From: an uncultured Eubacterium sp.
GTDB lineage: Bacteria > Bacillota > Clostridia > Lachnospirales > CAG-274
DNA: 46,358 nt
Direction: 5' to 3'
NCBI GenBank assembly: GCA_900545305.1
Contig: UQYD01000013.1
Location: forward strand, 1-46,358
Part shown: piece after piece, positions 1-9,326 of the stretch
Numbering within the stretch: position 1 is the first letter of the stretch
Layout: every line of letters starts with the position of its first letter
Translations under genes and position numbers: made by a program
Notes under the pieces: generated by a model
Told to the model about the DNA's origin: nothing
The model's input: only the letters and a program-made list of their open reading frames with translations
Database searches by the model: none

Positions 1-341
1 TACTGCTGTAAAGCAACCTGTAATCTTTTCATCTGAACTGTAAGACTAAGGTTAGTAGCATAGTCCTGAGTGTATGAAAAAGCAAATGTTAAATCGTCCT
101 GAGAATCTTCAGCAAGTTCCTTAGATTCCTTTAAAGTCTTTATTGTGTTGCTGTTTGCAATAGCTTTTGTTACAGCATCGTCAACAGTCAAGTCCTGCAC
201 AGGATATTTTGCATCCTGTACAGCCTGAACATCAGAGCCGAAGCTATAATTTCTCTTATTAGTTAAAGTCTGACCGTCAGCAAAAACGGCAGAAGTCAAA
301 AGCATTGAAAAAGCAAGTGTAGTACAAATAAATTTATTCAT
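1..341 (-). CDS. TolC-family (outer membrane efflux-like) protein, 3' end cut by window
   Basis: Only the first 113 codons are in the window and the gene runs off the left edge. It begins with ATG at 341, directly after the TAA of the RND pump gene with no gap, so the two are translationally linked. The N-terminus is a signal peptide (MNKFICTTLAFSMLLTSAVF, cleavage likely near A-D). It is followed by a TolC-type start, LTVDDAVTKAIANSNTIK, which resembles the first helix of the TolC repeat. The remaining visible part is helical and polar (SKELAEDSQDD). Family knowledge: TolC proteins form the exit duct of tripartite pumps, but TolC-like proteins are also annotated in Gram-positive Clostridia, where their role is unclear. 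The assignment rests on position after an adaptor and RND gene plus the N-terminal pattern. Confidence 0.75.
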   Translation of the reverse strand, partial: MNKFICTTLAFSMLLTSAVFADGQTLTNKRNYSFGSDVQAVQDAKYPVQDLTVDDAVTKAIANSNTIKTLKESKELAEDSQDDLTFAFSYTQDYATNLSLTVQMKRLQVALQQ

Positions 342-3300
342 TTAGTTTACCGCCTTTCTATCTCTCTTTCTTATTTTAGCACTTACAATTTTTCTGTCAA
401 GCCAACGTTTTGTACTATTTACACAAGAGTACAATGCTGGAATAAGTAACAATGTGATTAATGTTGAAACTGTAAGACCAAAAATAATTGTTATCGCCAT
501 TGGCTGTTGAGATTCCATACCAGAACCTAAAGCAAACGCCATAGGGAGCATACCAATGATTGTAGTAAGTGTTGTCATAAGGATAGGCTTTAATCTTGAA
601 GGACCAGCCATCATAAGTGCTTCATCACAAGTACAACCTGACTTACCTCTTAACTGGTTAGTGTAGTCAACCAATACAATGGCATTGTTTACAACCATAC
701 CTACCAACATAATGAAACCAAGCATTGCTGTAGATGTTATACTCTTGCCTGTAAGGAACAAGCCTGTAACACCACCGGTAATAGCCAATGGAATTGAGAA
801 CATAATGATGAATGGGTATACAAAAGATTCAAACTGTGATGCCATAATCATATAGATTAAGAGAATAGCTACAACGAATACTATAACCAAACTCTGGAAT
901 GTATCGTTCATCATATCCATTGTACCGTCAAACTCGTAAGAGTAGTTTTCTGGGAATACATATGAATCAAGAATCTTCTTAACTGTACTCTGCTGTGTAC
1001 TAGAGTCCATACCTTCAATTTCACCTGTCAACTGAACATATCTGTGCTGATTTTCTCTCTTAATTGTTACTTCACTATCTGTCATCTGAATAGTAGCAAC
1101 CTGTGTAAGAGGAATAACTGCACCAGTTGAAGTTGTAATTGTTAAATTATTAAGGTCTTTTACATAATTAATATCTTCATCTGGGTACTTGATTGTTACA
1201 TCAATTTCTGTACCGTCTACGTTGTATTCTGTTGCTGTTGAACCAGAATTAGCCATTGATACAAGAGATGCAACCTGTGCAGTAGTTAAACCATACTGAG
1301 AAGCCTTAGCTCTGTCAATAACAATATTAACTTCCGGTACTGAATTATCCATTGAACTTTCTACATTAGTAGAGTTAGGGATTTCCTTGAATTTTTCCAT
1401 TAAATCGTCAGTAATCATCTTTAATGTATCACTATCATCACCAATGATATTAACAGTATAACCGTTGCCACCCATAGAACCCATAGCAGCACTACCAGTT
1501 GATACCTTAATATCAGCACCGGCAATATTAGATACCTTCTGTTCAATTTCAGCCTTTATATCATCTGTACTTCTGCTTCTGTCTTCCTTATCAACAAGGT
1601 TAATATTGATAGAAATGGCATCACCTGTAAATGTACCACCACCGGCATTGGCTGTCATATTCTTCTGTTCTGGAATTTCGCCTATTGCTGAAATAATCTT
1701 GTTAAGCATTTTTTCTGTTTCATCAAAACTAGCACCACTAGGCATTTCAGCTGAAATACTTAATGCACCTTCATCAGTTCTTGACATAAGGTCCATACCA
1801 GTCAAGCCAAAAGTAGAGGCAGAAAGAATGAAGAAGACAATAGCTATAATTATCATCTTACCTCTGTTTCTTAATACAAGACCAAGAACTCTACCATATA
1901 AGTTATCTAAACCGTCAAGGATTTTACCGATGAAAGAATCAATCTTACCTATAATGCCACCGGTTCTCTTTTTGCCCTTCTTTGCCTTACCATTAATAAC
2001 AGCGAAGGCCATAGGAACGAAAGTAAGGGCTACAATGATAGATGCTGACAATGCAAATACGATTGTCCAACAGAAATCCTGAAGCATCTTACCCATAATA
2101 CCAGTAATGAAAAGCATAGGTCCGAAAACGGCTACAGTTGTAAGTGTAGAAGCAAATATGGCCATACCTACTTCTGTTGTACCGTCAATGGCTGCTTCTT
2201 TTGGTGATTTACCCATAGCATAGTGTTTTGTAATATTATCCAATACTACTACGGAGTTATCTACCAGCATACCTATACCAATAACTATACCACCCATTGA
2301 CAGTATGTTCATTGTCATACCCTTAAGGTACATAAGACCGAATGTTGCCATAATAGATGTAGGAATAGATACACCGATAACAAATGAAGTCTTCCAATCT
2401 CTAAGGAAGATAAGAAGAACGATAACGGCAATCAACGCACTCTGGAAAGCTGTTGATGTTACGTTATTTAATGATAACTTGATGTAGTCAGCAGTAGTAG
2501 ACATCATTGCAAAGTCAAGGTCTGGGTACTGCTTTTTCAAAGTTTCAATAGTCTTGTTTACATTATCTGTAACAGTAACTATGTTAGCATCTGACTGCTT
2601 AGAAAGAGAATACATAATACCCTCTTTACCATTAATATAAGAAACATTATCCTGTTCCTTAGTTGTTTCTTCAATAGTAGCAATATCCTTCAAAAGTACT
2701 CTGTTGCCACCCTTTGTTGTAATAAATAAGTTCTTCATATCTTCAAGAGACTGGAACTTACCTTTTACCTTAATCTGAAGTTCGTTTGTACCCTGATATA
2801 ATGAACCGCCTGGAGTATTCTTGTTTTCAGATGCTAAAGTCTGAGAAATTGTACTCAATGTGATACCATAGTTGCTTAATTTATCTGGGTCAGCAGTAAT
2901 AAGGACTTCCTTTTCCTGTCCACCCTTCATATCAGCAGATGCAACACCTTCAATTTTTTCAAACTGTGATGTTACATTGTTGTCAAGGAGTTCATAAAGT
3001 GTAGTTGGGTTAAGTTTATCACTTGTTACACCGACTTCAATAGTCTGTGCATTCATATCCATCTTCATAATTGATGGGTCATCTGCATCGTCAGGAAGCT
3101 GATGTTTAACTCTATCCAACTTATCACGCATATCGTTTACAGCTGAATCAATATCTGTACCGTCTACGAACTGTACAGCTACCATTGATGAACCTGTTGA
3201 AGACTGTGACGTAATGGTATCTACACCAGTAAGTGTAGCCATTGTCTGTTCAATAGGTTTTGTTACAAGGTCTTCCATTTCTTCCGGACCTGTACCTGAA

Positions 3301-3446
3301 TATGTTGTACTTACCAATGCTACAGGCAAATCAACTGAAGGCATATAAGCAAGTTCCAAAGAAGAATAAGCAAATATACCTGCAAGGAATACAATAAGTA
3401 CACACATTACAGTTGTTACAGGACGATTAACTGCTGATTTAGTCAT
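342..3446 (-). CDS. RND-family efflux pump permease (HAE1/AcrB type)
   Basis: This 1034-residue protein has the usual length and layout of an AcrB-type proton-driven exporter. One membrane helix near residues 10-30 is followed by a large external porter domain, a helix bundle near 335-480, a second external half, and a final bundle near 860-1010. The helix-4 motif GIVIGIGMLVDNSVVVLDNI carries the first of the two acidic residues used for proton relay in AcrB (D407); the second is Asn here, a variant seen in many Firmicute and Bacteroidetes homologues. The start overlaps the adaptor stop by one base (TAATG), and the stop abuts the TolC-like start. Substrate cannot be told from sequence; drugs, bile acids or lipids are possible. 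In an apparently single-membrane cell it would export from the outer leaflet or the wall space. Confidence 0.93.
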   Translation of the reverse strand: MTKSAVNRPVTTVMCVLIVFLAGIFAYSSLELAYMPSVDLPVALVSTTYSGTGPEEMEDLVTKPIEQTMATLTGVDTITSQSSTGSSMVAVQFVDGTDIDSAVNDMRDKLDRVKHQLPDDADDPSIMKMDMNAQTIEVGVTSDKLNPTTLYELLDNNVTSQFEKIEGVASADMKGGQEKEVLITADPDKLSNYGITLSTISQTLASENKNTPGGSLYQGTNELQIKVKGKFQSLEDMKNLFITTKGGNRVLLKDIATIEETTKEQDNVSYINGKEGIMYSLSKQSDANIVTVTDNVNKTIETLKKQYPDLDFAMMSTTADYIKLSLNNVTSTAFQSALIAVIVLLIFLRDWKTSFVIGVSIPTSIMATFGLMYLKGMTMNILSMGGIVIGIGMLVDNSVVVLDNITKHYAMGKSPKEAAIDGTTEVGMAIFASTLTTVAVFGPMLFITGIMGKMLQDFCWTIVFALSASIIVALTFVPMAFAVINGKAKKGKKRTGGIIGKIDSFIGKILDGLDNLYGRVLGLVLRNRGKMIIIAIVFFILSASTFGLTGMDLMSRTDEGALSISAEMPSGASFDETEKMLNKIISAIGEIPEQKNMTANAGGGTFTGDAISININLVDKEDRSRSTDDIKAEIEQKVSNIAGADIKVSTGSAAMGSMGGNGYTVNIIGDDSDTLKMITDDLMEKFKEIPNSTNVESSMDNSVPEVNIVIDRAKASQYGLTTAQVASLVSMANSGSTATEYNVDGTEIDVTIKYPDEDINYVKDLNNLTITTSTGAVIPLTQVATIQMTDSEVTIKRENQHRYVQLTGEIEGMDSSTQQSTVKKILDSYVFPENYSYEFDGTMDMMNDTFQSLVIVFVVAILLIYMIMASQFESFVYPFIIMFSIPLAITGGVTGLFLTGKSITSTAMLGFIMLVGMVVNNAIVLVDYTNQLRGKSGCTCDEALMMAGPSRLKPILMTTLTTIIGMLPMAFALGSGMESQQPMAITIIFGLTVSTLITLLLIPALYSCVNSTKRWLDRKIVSAKIRKRDRKAVN

Positions 3447-4933
3447 TACTTATTTTCCCCCTTGCTTTTCTTAGCCTTAGGGTTTTCAGTAGTGGCTTCT
3501 GTTGTAGCCTCTGTAATTTCTGTACCGTTATCAGATACAACCTTTACCTTTGCACCGTCATCAAGGTAAGTCTGACCCTTTGTTACAACCTTGTCGCTAG
3601 TCTTGATACCACTCTTAACTTCAATAGTTTCGCCGGCATCAATACCGATTGTAACATCAACCTTCTTTGCCTTGCCGTCTTCAATAACAAAAGCATAGTA
3701 ATCATCGCCATCTCTAAGAACTGCATCTCTAGGAACGATAACGGCACCGTCACTTGTAGACTTAGCAAAGTTTACTTCTGCAAACATACCGGCCTTTAAC
3801 TTGCCGTCAGTATTGCTCATTTCCACCTTTACCTTAAATGTACCGTCTGCATTAGATACATCAGAAATTTCACTAATGTGACCGGTTACAGCCTGATTAG
3901 AAAGTGTAGGAATAGTAATCTGAACAGAGTCGCCAACCTTGAGGTTTGGAACAACGTCTTCTGATACATTAACCTGAACATCAACTGTATTTAAATCAAC
4001 AATAGTAAATGGAGTTTTAGCAGTTAAAAGCTGAGCACCAGCTGTTACATTACATTCTGATACTGTACCAGAAATAGGACTTTTAACAACTGCATCACTA
4101 AGTTTAGATTCACTGGCTTCAATCTGAGCCTGAACAGTCTTTCTTGATGCCTGTGCTGTATTTAAGCTATCCTGTGCCTTAGTTACATTTTCCTTTGAAG
4201 TCTGATTTACAAGAATATCATAACTCTTTTGAGCATTTTCAAGAGAAGACTTAGCCTGACTTAAACTAACTTCTGCCTGTTGCTTAGAGTTTACAGCCTG
4301 AGTATATGCGTTCTGAGCAGCAGTAAGAGCTGTCTGAGAATCGTCAAGTGCCTGCTTAGAAAGACCACCTGCATCAAAAAGCTGTTTATTAATATTGTAT
4401 GTATTTTGCTTATCGTCTAATGTAGTTTTAGCATTGTTTACACTAACACCGGCAGTATCAAGAGATGTTTGAGCTGTTGCAACACTGTTTTTAGCATTAG
4501 TAACTGCATTCTTAGCATTTTCAATCTGAGTCTGCATAGTTGCACCATTTGCAAGCTCTAAATTAGTTTTAGCAGACTGTATACTTGCATCAGCTGAGGC
4601 AAGTGAAGCCTTGTTAGTCTTTATAGTATTTTCAAGGTCCTTAGTATCAATAGTAAAAAGTACATCGCCCTTGTTTACCTTGTCGCCCTCTTTAAAGTTG
4701 ACTGCCTTAACTGTACCTGTCATAGACGCTGTAACATCAACTGTATCCTTAGGTTCAATAGTACCTGAATACTTGTATTCATCTTTCATAGTACCAGTCT
4801 GAGGATTTTCAACTTCTACATTTGAAACCTTTTCCTGTACTTGGTCCATAGGACCGTCCTTTTTAGCACCACAGCCAGAAAGCATCGAAAGAACTAATAA
4901 CATTCCAACTGCAAGCATACATTTCTTCTTCAT
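3446..4933 (-). CDS. RND efflux adaptor (HlyD/MFP family), lipoprotein
   Basis: The product is a 495-residue membrane fusion protein that would couple the RND pump to the TolC-like protein. I place the start at 4933: a GGAGGGAA site lies just upstream, and residues 1-21 form a lipoprotein signal ending in the lipobox LSGC (Cys21). A longer in-frame ATG at 5026 would bury this signal. Order of parts: beta-barrel/lipoyl half (about 60-110), a very long Ala/Asn/Gln/Ser-rich coiled-coil hairpin (about 110-290), second lipoyl half with SPISGTVSECNV, the barrel, and a membrane-proximal domain. The C-terminal tail is Thr/Glu then Lys rich (TEATTEATTE). The hairpin is long, as in adaptors that dock with TolC-type ducts. 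It is the first gene of the three-gene operon. Confidence 0.92.
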   Translation of the reverse strand: MKKKCMLAVGMLLVLSMLSGCGAKKDGPMDQVQEKVSNVEVENPQTGTMKDEYKYSGTIEPKDTVDVTASMTGTVKAVNFKEGDKVNKGDVLFTIDTKDLENTIKTNKASLASADASIQSAKTNLELANGATMQTQIENAKNAVTNAKNSVATAQTSLDTAGVSVNNAKTTLDDKQNTYNINKQLFDAGGLSKQALDDSQTALTAAQNAYTQAVNSKQQAEVSLSQAKSSLENAQKSYDILVNQTSKENVTKAQDSLNTAQASRKTVQAQIEASESKLSDAVVKSPISGTVSECNVTAGAQLLTAKTPFTIVDLNTVDVQVNVSEDVVPNLKVGDSVQITIPTLSNQAVTGHISEISDVSNADGTFKVKVEMSNTDGKLKAGMFAEVNFAKSTSDGAVIVPRDAVLRDGDDYYAFVIEDGKAKKVDVTIGIDAGETIEVKSGIKTSDKVVTKGQTYLDDGAKVKVVSDNGTEITEATTEATTENPKAKKSKGENK

Positions 4934-5350
4934 TCTAAAATTCCCTCCAAAAGTTTTTGTGAGGAGTTGTATCGGAATATACAACCCATATGGAAAACTC
5001 CAACTATAAAAATTATAACATTTCAAAATTAAATCTTCATTAGAAAAGTTTTAACAAATTGCCAAAATTTCTTAAGATTTAATAACAAAAGTACAATTTT
5101 CCTCAAAATAAGATTAATGCCCTAATCTTAACCTATAGTAATTGTACTACAGATTTCTTTAGAACAATTACATAATTTTATTACAAAAAACTTAAAATCG
5201 TTAGAGTTCTAACTTACTGAAAAAATTATATTCCTTTTTATTCAATTTTTCCATTGATTTTTTGCACAAGGTTATGTATTTTGACCATTGATTTTTGTAT
5301 ATTTTGATGATAGAATGAGTTGCTATAAAAAATTAACGGAGGATAAGAAT
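4934..5350. promoter_or_regulatory. Divergent control region between efflux operon and MATE gene
   Basis: This 417-base gap separates two divergent exporter transcription units and holds no convincing gene. For the minus-strand operon there is an extended -10 (TGTTATAAT on the minus strand, core at 5012-5017) about 80 bases before the adaptor start. For the MATE gene there is TTGATT at 5288-5293, a 17-base spacer and TAGAAT at 5311-5316, and GGAGG at 5338-5342. Between them lie two inverted repeats. One is nested: AGTACAATT (5090-5098) pairs with AATTGTACT (5140-5148), and inside it AAGATTA (5110-5116) pairs with TAATCTT (5123-5129). The other is GTTAGA-GT-TCTAAC (5200-5213). They look like repressor or activator sites, but no regulator gene lies beside them. 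Confidence 0.6.
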
Positions 5351-6688
5351 ATGTATCAAAATACTAGCAAAGAAATATTCAAAATGAGTATACCAATGTT
5401 CTTTGAGCTTTTGCTCCAGCTGTTGGTTGGTAACATAGACCAGATAATGGTGAGCCACTATTCACAAGGGTCTGTTGCTGCCATTGGTAATGGTAATCAG
5501 ATTATGAATATTATAATATTAGTGCTTAGTTCTATGACTGTAGCAACTACTGTTTTAATTTCAAGATATTTTGGTGCAGGCGACCCTGAAAAAGCAAAGT
5601 CCGTTTCTAACGCATCAATTTATTCTTTGAGCTTTTTCAGTATAGTAGTTACCTTATTAATATATGGTTTCCAAAGACCACTATTCCAGTGGTTACAAGT
5701 ACCCAATGATATTTTGGACGAAACCTGTTCTTACACTGTTATAGTAAGTACCTGTATTTTAATTCAGGCAATATATATGGTTTTTGCATCTATATTGAGA
5801 AGTCACAAATTAATGAAATATGTTACTTTTGTGGCAATAATTATGAACACATTAAATATTTTAGGCAATGCAATTTTAATAAATGGTTTATTTGGTTTCC
5901 CTCGTTTAGGTATTATTGGTGCAGCCATTTCTACTAATATAAGTAAGTTTATTGGTCTTGTTATTATAATTTTGGTTTTCTTGAAAAAGACAAATATGGG
6001 ACTTGGCTTTTTGAATTTAAAGTATTTCTCATTTAAAATGGCGAAAAAGGTACTTTTAATTGCTGTTCCTTCCGGTGGCGAGGCCTTTAGCTACCAAATG
6101 TCACAGCTTATAATACTTAGATTTGTAAATACATTTGGTACAATGGTTATTGCATCAAGAAGTTACTGTATGATACTTGCAAACATAGCCTATGTTTACT
6201 CTATGGCAATATCACAGGCAACACAGATTTTAGTTGGCTATCTATACGGTAAGGGAGATTACGAAAGTATCAAAAAGAGAGTGTGGAACTCCGTATTTAT
6301 ATCAATGGCTGTTTCCGTTTCACTTACTGTTATAATGATGTTTAACAGCAATATGATTTTAGGCATATTTACATCAGAACAATTTATACTGGACCTTTGC
6401 AAGAAGATTTTAATGGTAGAAATTGTACTGGAAGTTGGACGTTCTATAAATATTTCTATGGTAAACAGCTTAGTAGCCACCGGTGATGTCAACATACCTG
6501 TTATACTGTGCCTTTTCTCAGCTTGGATTATAGCAGTTGGTCTAAGCTACGTTTTCGGTATTAAAATGGGAATGGGTCTTATAGGTATATGGATAGCTAT
6601 GGCAACAGATGAATGTTTCCGAGGGCTTGCCTTTATTGTAAGATTTAAGCAAGAAAAATGGAAACTGAAACGAAGTGTTGAAGTGTAA
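5351..6688 (+). CDS. MATE-family multidrug/metabolite exporter
   Basis: A 445-residue protein with twelve hydrophobic segments and the two-fold MATE layout. The N-terminal half contains the typical VGNIDQIMVSHYS stretch and the second half repeats the pattern (GTMVIASRSYCMILANIAYV). The start at 5351 is chosen because GGAGG lies eight bases upstream and the protein then begins MYQNTSKEIFKMSIPMFFE, the normal MATE N-terminus; an upstream in-frame ATG at 5288 lies inside the promoter. Family knowledge: MATE pumps use sodium or proton gradients to export cationic drugs or metabolites. It is divergent from the RND operon, so the two exporters may share control. A hairpin terminator follows. Confidence 0.92.
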   Translation: MYQNTSKEIFKMSIPMFFELLLQLLVGNIDQIMVSHYSQGSVAAIGNGNQIMNIIILVLSSMTVATTVLISRYFGAGDPEKAKSVSNASIYSLSFFSIVVTLLIYGFQRPLFQWLQVPNDILDETCSYTVIVSTCILIQAIYMVFASILRSHKLMKYVTFVAIIMNTLNILGNAILINGLFGFPRLGIIGAAISTNISKFIGLVIIILVFLKKTNMGLGFLNLKYFSFKMAKKVLLIAVPSGGEAFSYQMSQLIILRFVNTFGTMVIASRSYCMILANIAYVYSMAISQATQILVGYLYGKGDYESIKKRVWNSVFISMAVSVSLTVIMMFNSNMILGIFTSEQFILDLCKKILMVEIVLEVGRSINISMVNSLVATGDVNIPVILCLFSAWIIAVGLSYVFGIKMGMGLIGIWIAMATDECFRGLAFIVRFKQEKWKLKRSVEV

Positions 6689-6689
6689 A

Positions 6690-6735
6690 ATAACCCCCAA
6701 AAGTTAGACATAAAAATCTAGCCTTTGGGGGTTAT
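6690..6735. terminator. Terminator hairpin after the MATE gene
   Basis: ATAACCCCCAAA (6690-6701) pairs perfectly with TTTGGGGGTTAT (6724-6735) around a 22-base loop. The flank is T-rich on the minus strand (TTATTTTAC), so it may also stop transcripts coming from the convergent metal ATPase gene. Confidence 0.8.
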
Positions 6736-6747
6736 ATATTGTCAACC

Positions 6748-6785
6748 AAAAAAAGAAGTTACTATTTTTCAAGTAATTTCTTTTT
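6748..6785 (-). terminator. Terminator of the arsR-metal ATPase operon
   Basis: Read on the minus strand, AAAAAGAAATTACT pairs with AGTAACTTCTTTTT with one mismatch around an 8-base loop and continues into a run of seven T residues. It sits just after the ATPase stop codon. Confidence 0.75.
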
Positions 6786-6798
6786 ATTTGTCGTACTT

Positions 6799-9324
6799 TT
6801 ACTTTCTCATAACCTTTGTAGCATTTAATATTGCAAGAAGTGCAACACCTACATCAGCAAAAACTGCAAGCCACATATTTGCATAGCCTAAGGCTGCCAA
6901 AATAAGGACTATCGCCTTAACACCTAAGGCAAACCATACATTTTCTTTTACAGTTTTCATAGTCATTCTGGCATACTTTATAGCTATTGGGAGTTTAGAC
7001 AATTCGTCATTCATAATTACAATATCTGCCGCCTCAATAGCTGCATCAGAGCCAATACCACCCATAGCAATACCAACATCAGCTCTTGCCAATACCGGAG
7101 CATCGTTTATACCGTCACCTACAGCACCTACAACAGCATTGTTATTCTTGCTATAAATTTCTTCTACCTTTTCGACCTTGCCCTGTGGGAGCAAGCCTGC
7201 ATAAACCTTTGTAACACCGGCTTTTTCGCCAATTTCTTCGGCTATATCCTGCTTATCACCTGTAAGCATAACAATTTTATTTACGCCTAAAGCCTTTAAA
7301 TCTGCAATAGCCTTGCTACTATCTGGCTTAATTGTATCTTCTGCCTTTATAGCACCATAGTATTCATTATTTTTAGATACATAAATGTTATATTTTGTAT
7401 TGTTTAAAGCCACATTTTCTCTTTCCATAAGTCTTTGGCTACCTACAAAATACTTATCTCCGTCTTTAACACCCATTAAGCCATAACCCGCTATTTCTTC
7501 TGTTGTGTCAAAGTCGATATAGTCCCCTTTATAGGACTTAACAATAGCCTGTGCTATAGGGTGATTTGAAAATCTTTCAAGAGATGCTGCAACTTTCATA
7601 ACATCGTCATTGCCATCAGTTTCTACAACTGTAAATTCACCCTTTGTAATTGTACCGGTTTTATCTACAACAAGGGTATTAAGACCACTAAGTGTCTGTA
7701 AATATGTGCTACCTTTTACCAAAGCACCCTTTTTAGAAACAGCACCTATGCCACTAAAGAATGTAAGAGGAACTGAGAGTACCAAAGCACAAGGACAAGA
7801 TGCAACCAAGAAAACTAAGGCTCTTGACAACCACTGCTGGAAATCGCCTACTACTATTGTAGGAAGAACAGTTAATGCCACTGCCAAAAATACTACAACC
7901 GGTGTATATATTTTAGCAAATTTTGTAATAAAGTTTTCTGTCTTAGACTTGTTGGCTGTTGCATTTTCAACCATTTCAATTATTCTGGCAACAGTTGAGT
8001 CCTCAAATCTCTTTTGTGCCTTCATATAAATTACAGCACCGGTATTTATTGAGCCACTGAGAACTGTATCACCCTGTTTCTTTTCTACAGGAACTGATTC
8101 GCCAGTAAGAGCTTTCATATCAAAACTACTGTCGCCCTTTGTAATTACACCGTCAACACAGACCTTTTCGCCTGCTTTTACTACTATAGTATCGCCAATG
8201 TTAATTTCTTCCGGAGCAATAGCCTGAACCTCCCCATTTCTTTCAACTGTAACACTGTCAGCCTTAATTTCCAAAAGTCCCTTAATTGACTTCTGTGACT
8301 TGTCTACAGCCATACTCTGGAAGTATTCACCAACCTGATAGAACAACATAACGGCTACAGCCTCTGTCCATTCTCCAATAACAAAGGCACATATTGTTGC
8401 CAAACTCATTAAGAAGTTTTCATCAAAGAAATCTCCCTTGAGAATGTTCTTAACAGCCTTTATAACTACATCATAGCCAAAAACAACATAGGCTAAAACA
8501 AACAATATTTCTGACAAAAAACCAAAACTGCTATTAAGGGCAATTCCTCCACCCATTAGTACAACACCGACTATAATTCTGGCTATAGCCTTTTTGCCAA
8601 AGTCGGACTCTTTTGTCTTTTTCACTTCAGCTTTCTTGTTTTCGTCTAAAACAGTGTCGACGCCCTCCTCTATGGAGTCTACAATACCCTTGACTTTTGC
8701 AAGTGTATCCTGTACAGACAATTTACTATCCAATGTCATCTTCTTGTTTACAAAATTGAACACAACATTTTCAAATTCTTCCTGTTCTTTTACTGTTTGC
8801 TCAATCTTTTCTGAGCAATGTGGGCAGTTCAAGTTGTTTAATACCAAAACCACTTTGTTGAGATTAGTTTTGACATTTAAAACTGTGTCGACACCGTCTT
8901 CTATAGAGTCTACAATGCCTTTTACCTTTGTCAATGTTTCTTCTTCACTTAATTGGCTATCCATTGTCATTTTCTTGTTTACAAAATTAAAAGTAACATT
9001 CTTAAATTCGTTCTGTTCTTTCACTTTTTGCTCAATTTTTGCTGAACAATTTGGACAATTCAAGTTATTTAAAACAAGCTCAACTTTATTATAATTTCCC
9101 TTTGTATTAAGTACAGTATCTACTCCGTCTTCTATAGAGTCCACAATACCTTTTACCTTTGACAATGTTTCTTCTTCACTTAACTGGCTATCCATAGTCA
9201 TTTTTTTATTTACAAAGTTAAATACTACGTTCTTGAATTCGCTTTGCTTTTTTACTGTTTCTTCTATTTTTGCTGAACAGTGTGGGCAGTTTAAGTTATT
9301 TAAAACCAGTTCAACTTTTGCCAT
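6799..9324 (-). CDS. Heavy-metal P1B-type ATPase with three HMA repeats (Cd/Zn/Pb-type likely)
   Basis: An 841-residue metal-exporting P-type ATPase. Three near-identical metal-binding repeats of 77 residues occupy about 4-80, 81-157 and 158-232, with Cys pairs C13/C16, C90/C93 and C167/C170 in the context NCPHC or NCPNC. Membrane helices follow, then the actuator TGES (407-410), the intramembrane metal site CPC (510-512), the phosphorylated Asp in DKTGT (554-558) and the hinge GDGINDAP. CPC occurs in both Cu- and Cd/Zn-type pumps. The C-terminal helices lack an obvious Cu-pump signature, and pairing with an ArsR/CadC-type repressor favours Cd/Zn/Pb. The gene starts two bases after the arsR stop, with its GGAGG inside the arsR end. 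Three repeats exceed the one or two usual in CadA. Confidence 0.92.
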   Translation of the reverse strand: MAKVELVLNNLNCPHCSAKIEETVKKQSEFKNVVFNFVNKKMTMDSQLSEEETLSKVKGIVDSIEDGVDTVLNTKGNYNKVELVLNNLNCPNCSAKIEQKVKEQNEFKNVTFNFVNKKMTMDSQLSEEETLTKVKGIVDSIEDGVDTVLNVKTNLNKVVLVLNNLNCPHCSEKIEQTVKEQEEFENVVFNFVNKKMTLDSKLSVQDTLAKVKGIVDSIEEGVDTVLDENKKAEVKKTKESDFGKKAIARIIVGVVLMGGGIALNSSFGFLSEILFVLAYVVFGYDVVIKAVKNILKGDFFDENFLMSLATICAFVIGEWTEAVAVMLFYQVGEYFQSMAVDKSQKSIKGLLEIKADSVTVERNGEVQAIAPEEINIGDTIVVKAGEKVCVDGVITKGDSSFDMKALTGESVPVEKKQGDTVLSGSINTGAVIYMKAQKRFEDSTVARIIEMVENATANKSKTENFITKFAKIYTPVVVFLAVALTVLPTIVVGDFQQWLSRALVFLVASCPCALVLSVPLTFFSGIGAVSKKGALVKGSTYLQTLSGLNTLVVDKTGTITKGEFTVVETDGNDDVMKVAASLERFSNHPIAQAIVKSYKGDYIDFDTTEEIAGYGLMGVKDGDKYFVGSQRLMERENVALNNTKYNIYVSKNNEYYGAIKAEDTIKPDSSKAIADLKALGVNKIVMLTGDKQDIAEEIGEKAGVTKVYAGLLPQGKVEKVEEIYSKNNNAVVGAVGDGINDAPVLARADVGIAMGGIGSDAAIEAADIVIMNDELSKLPIAIKYARMTMKTVKENVWFALGVKAIVLILAALGYANMWLAVFADVGVALLAILNATKVMRK
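8623..9315 (-). repeat. Three tandem 231-base HMA-coding repeats
   Basis: The first part of the ATPase gene consists of three in-frame units of 231 bases (about 9315-9085, 9084-8854 and 8853-8623). Units 1 and 2 share long identical protein blocks such as FNFVNKKMTMDSQLSEEET. Unit 3 is more diverged (MTLDSKLSVQDT), which suggests that the unit 1/2 duplication is the most recent. Confidence 0.85.
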
Positions 9325-9326
9325 AC

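Noticed and set aside
1465..2082. A 205-codon plus-strand frame opposite the RND pump gene
   Set aside because: Antisense shadow of a clear RND gene, with no ribosome site or recognisable domain.
6799..9324. Calling the P-type ATPase a copper pump (CopA)
   Set aside because: The CPC motif alone allows it, but the ArsR-type repressor with zinc-type ligands and the absence of a CopY/CsoR regulator or CopZ favour Cd/Zn/Pb.
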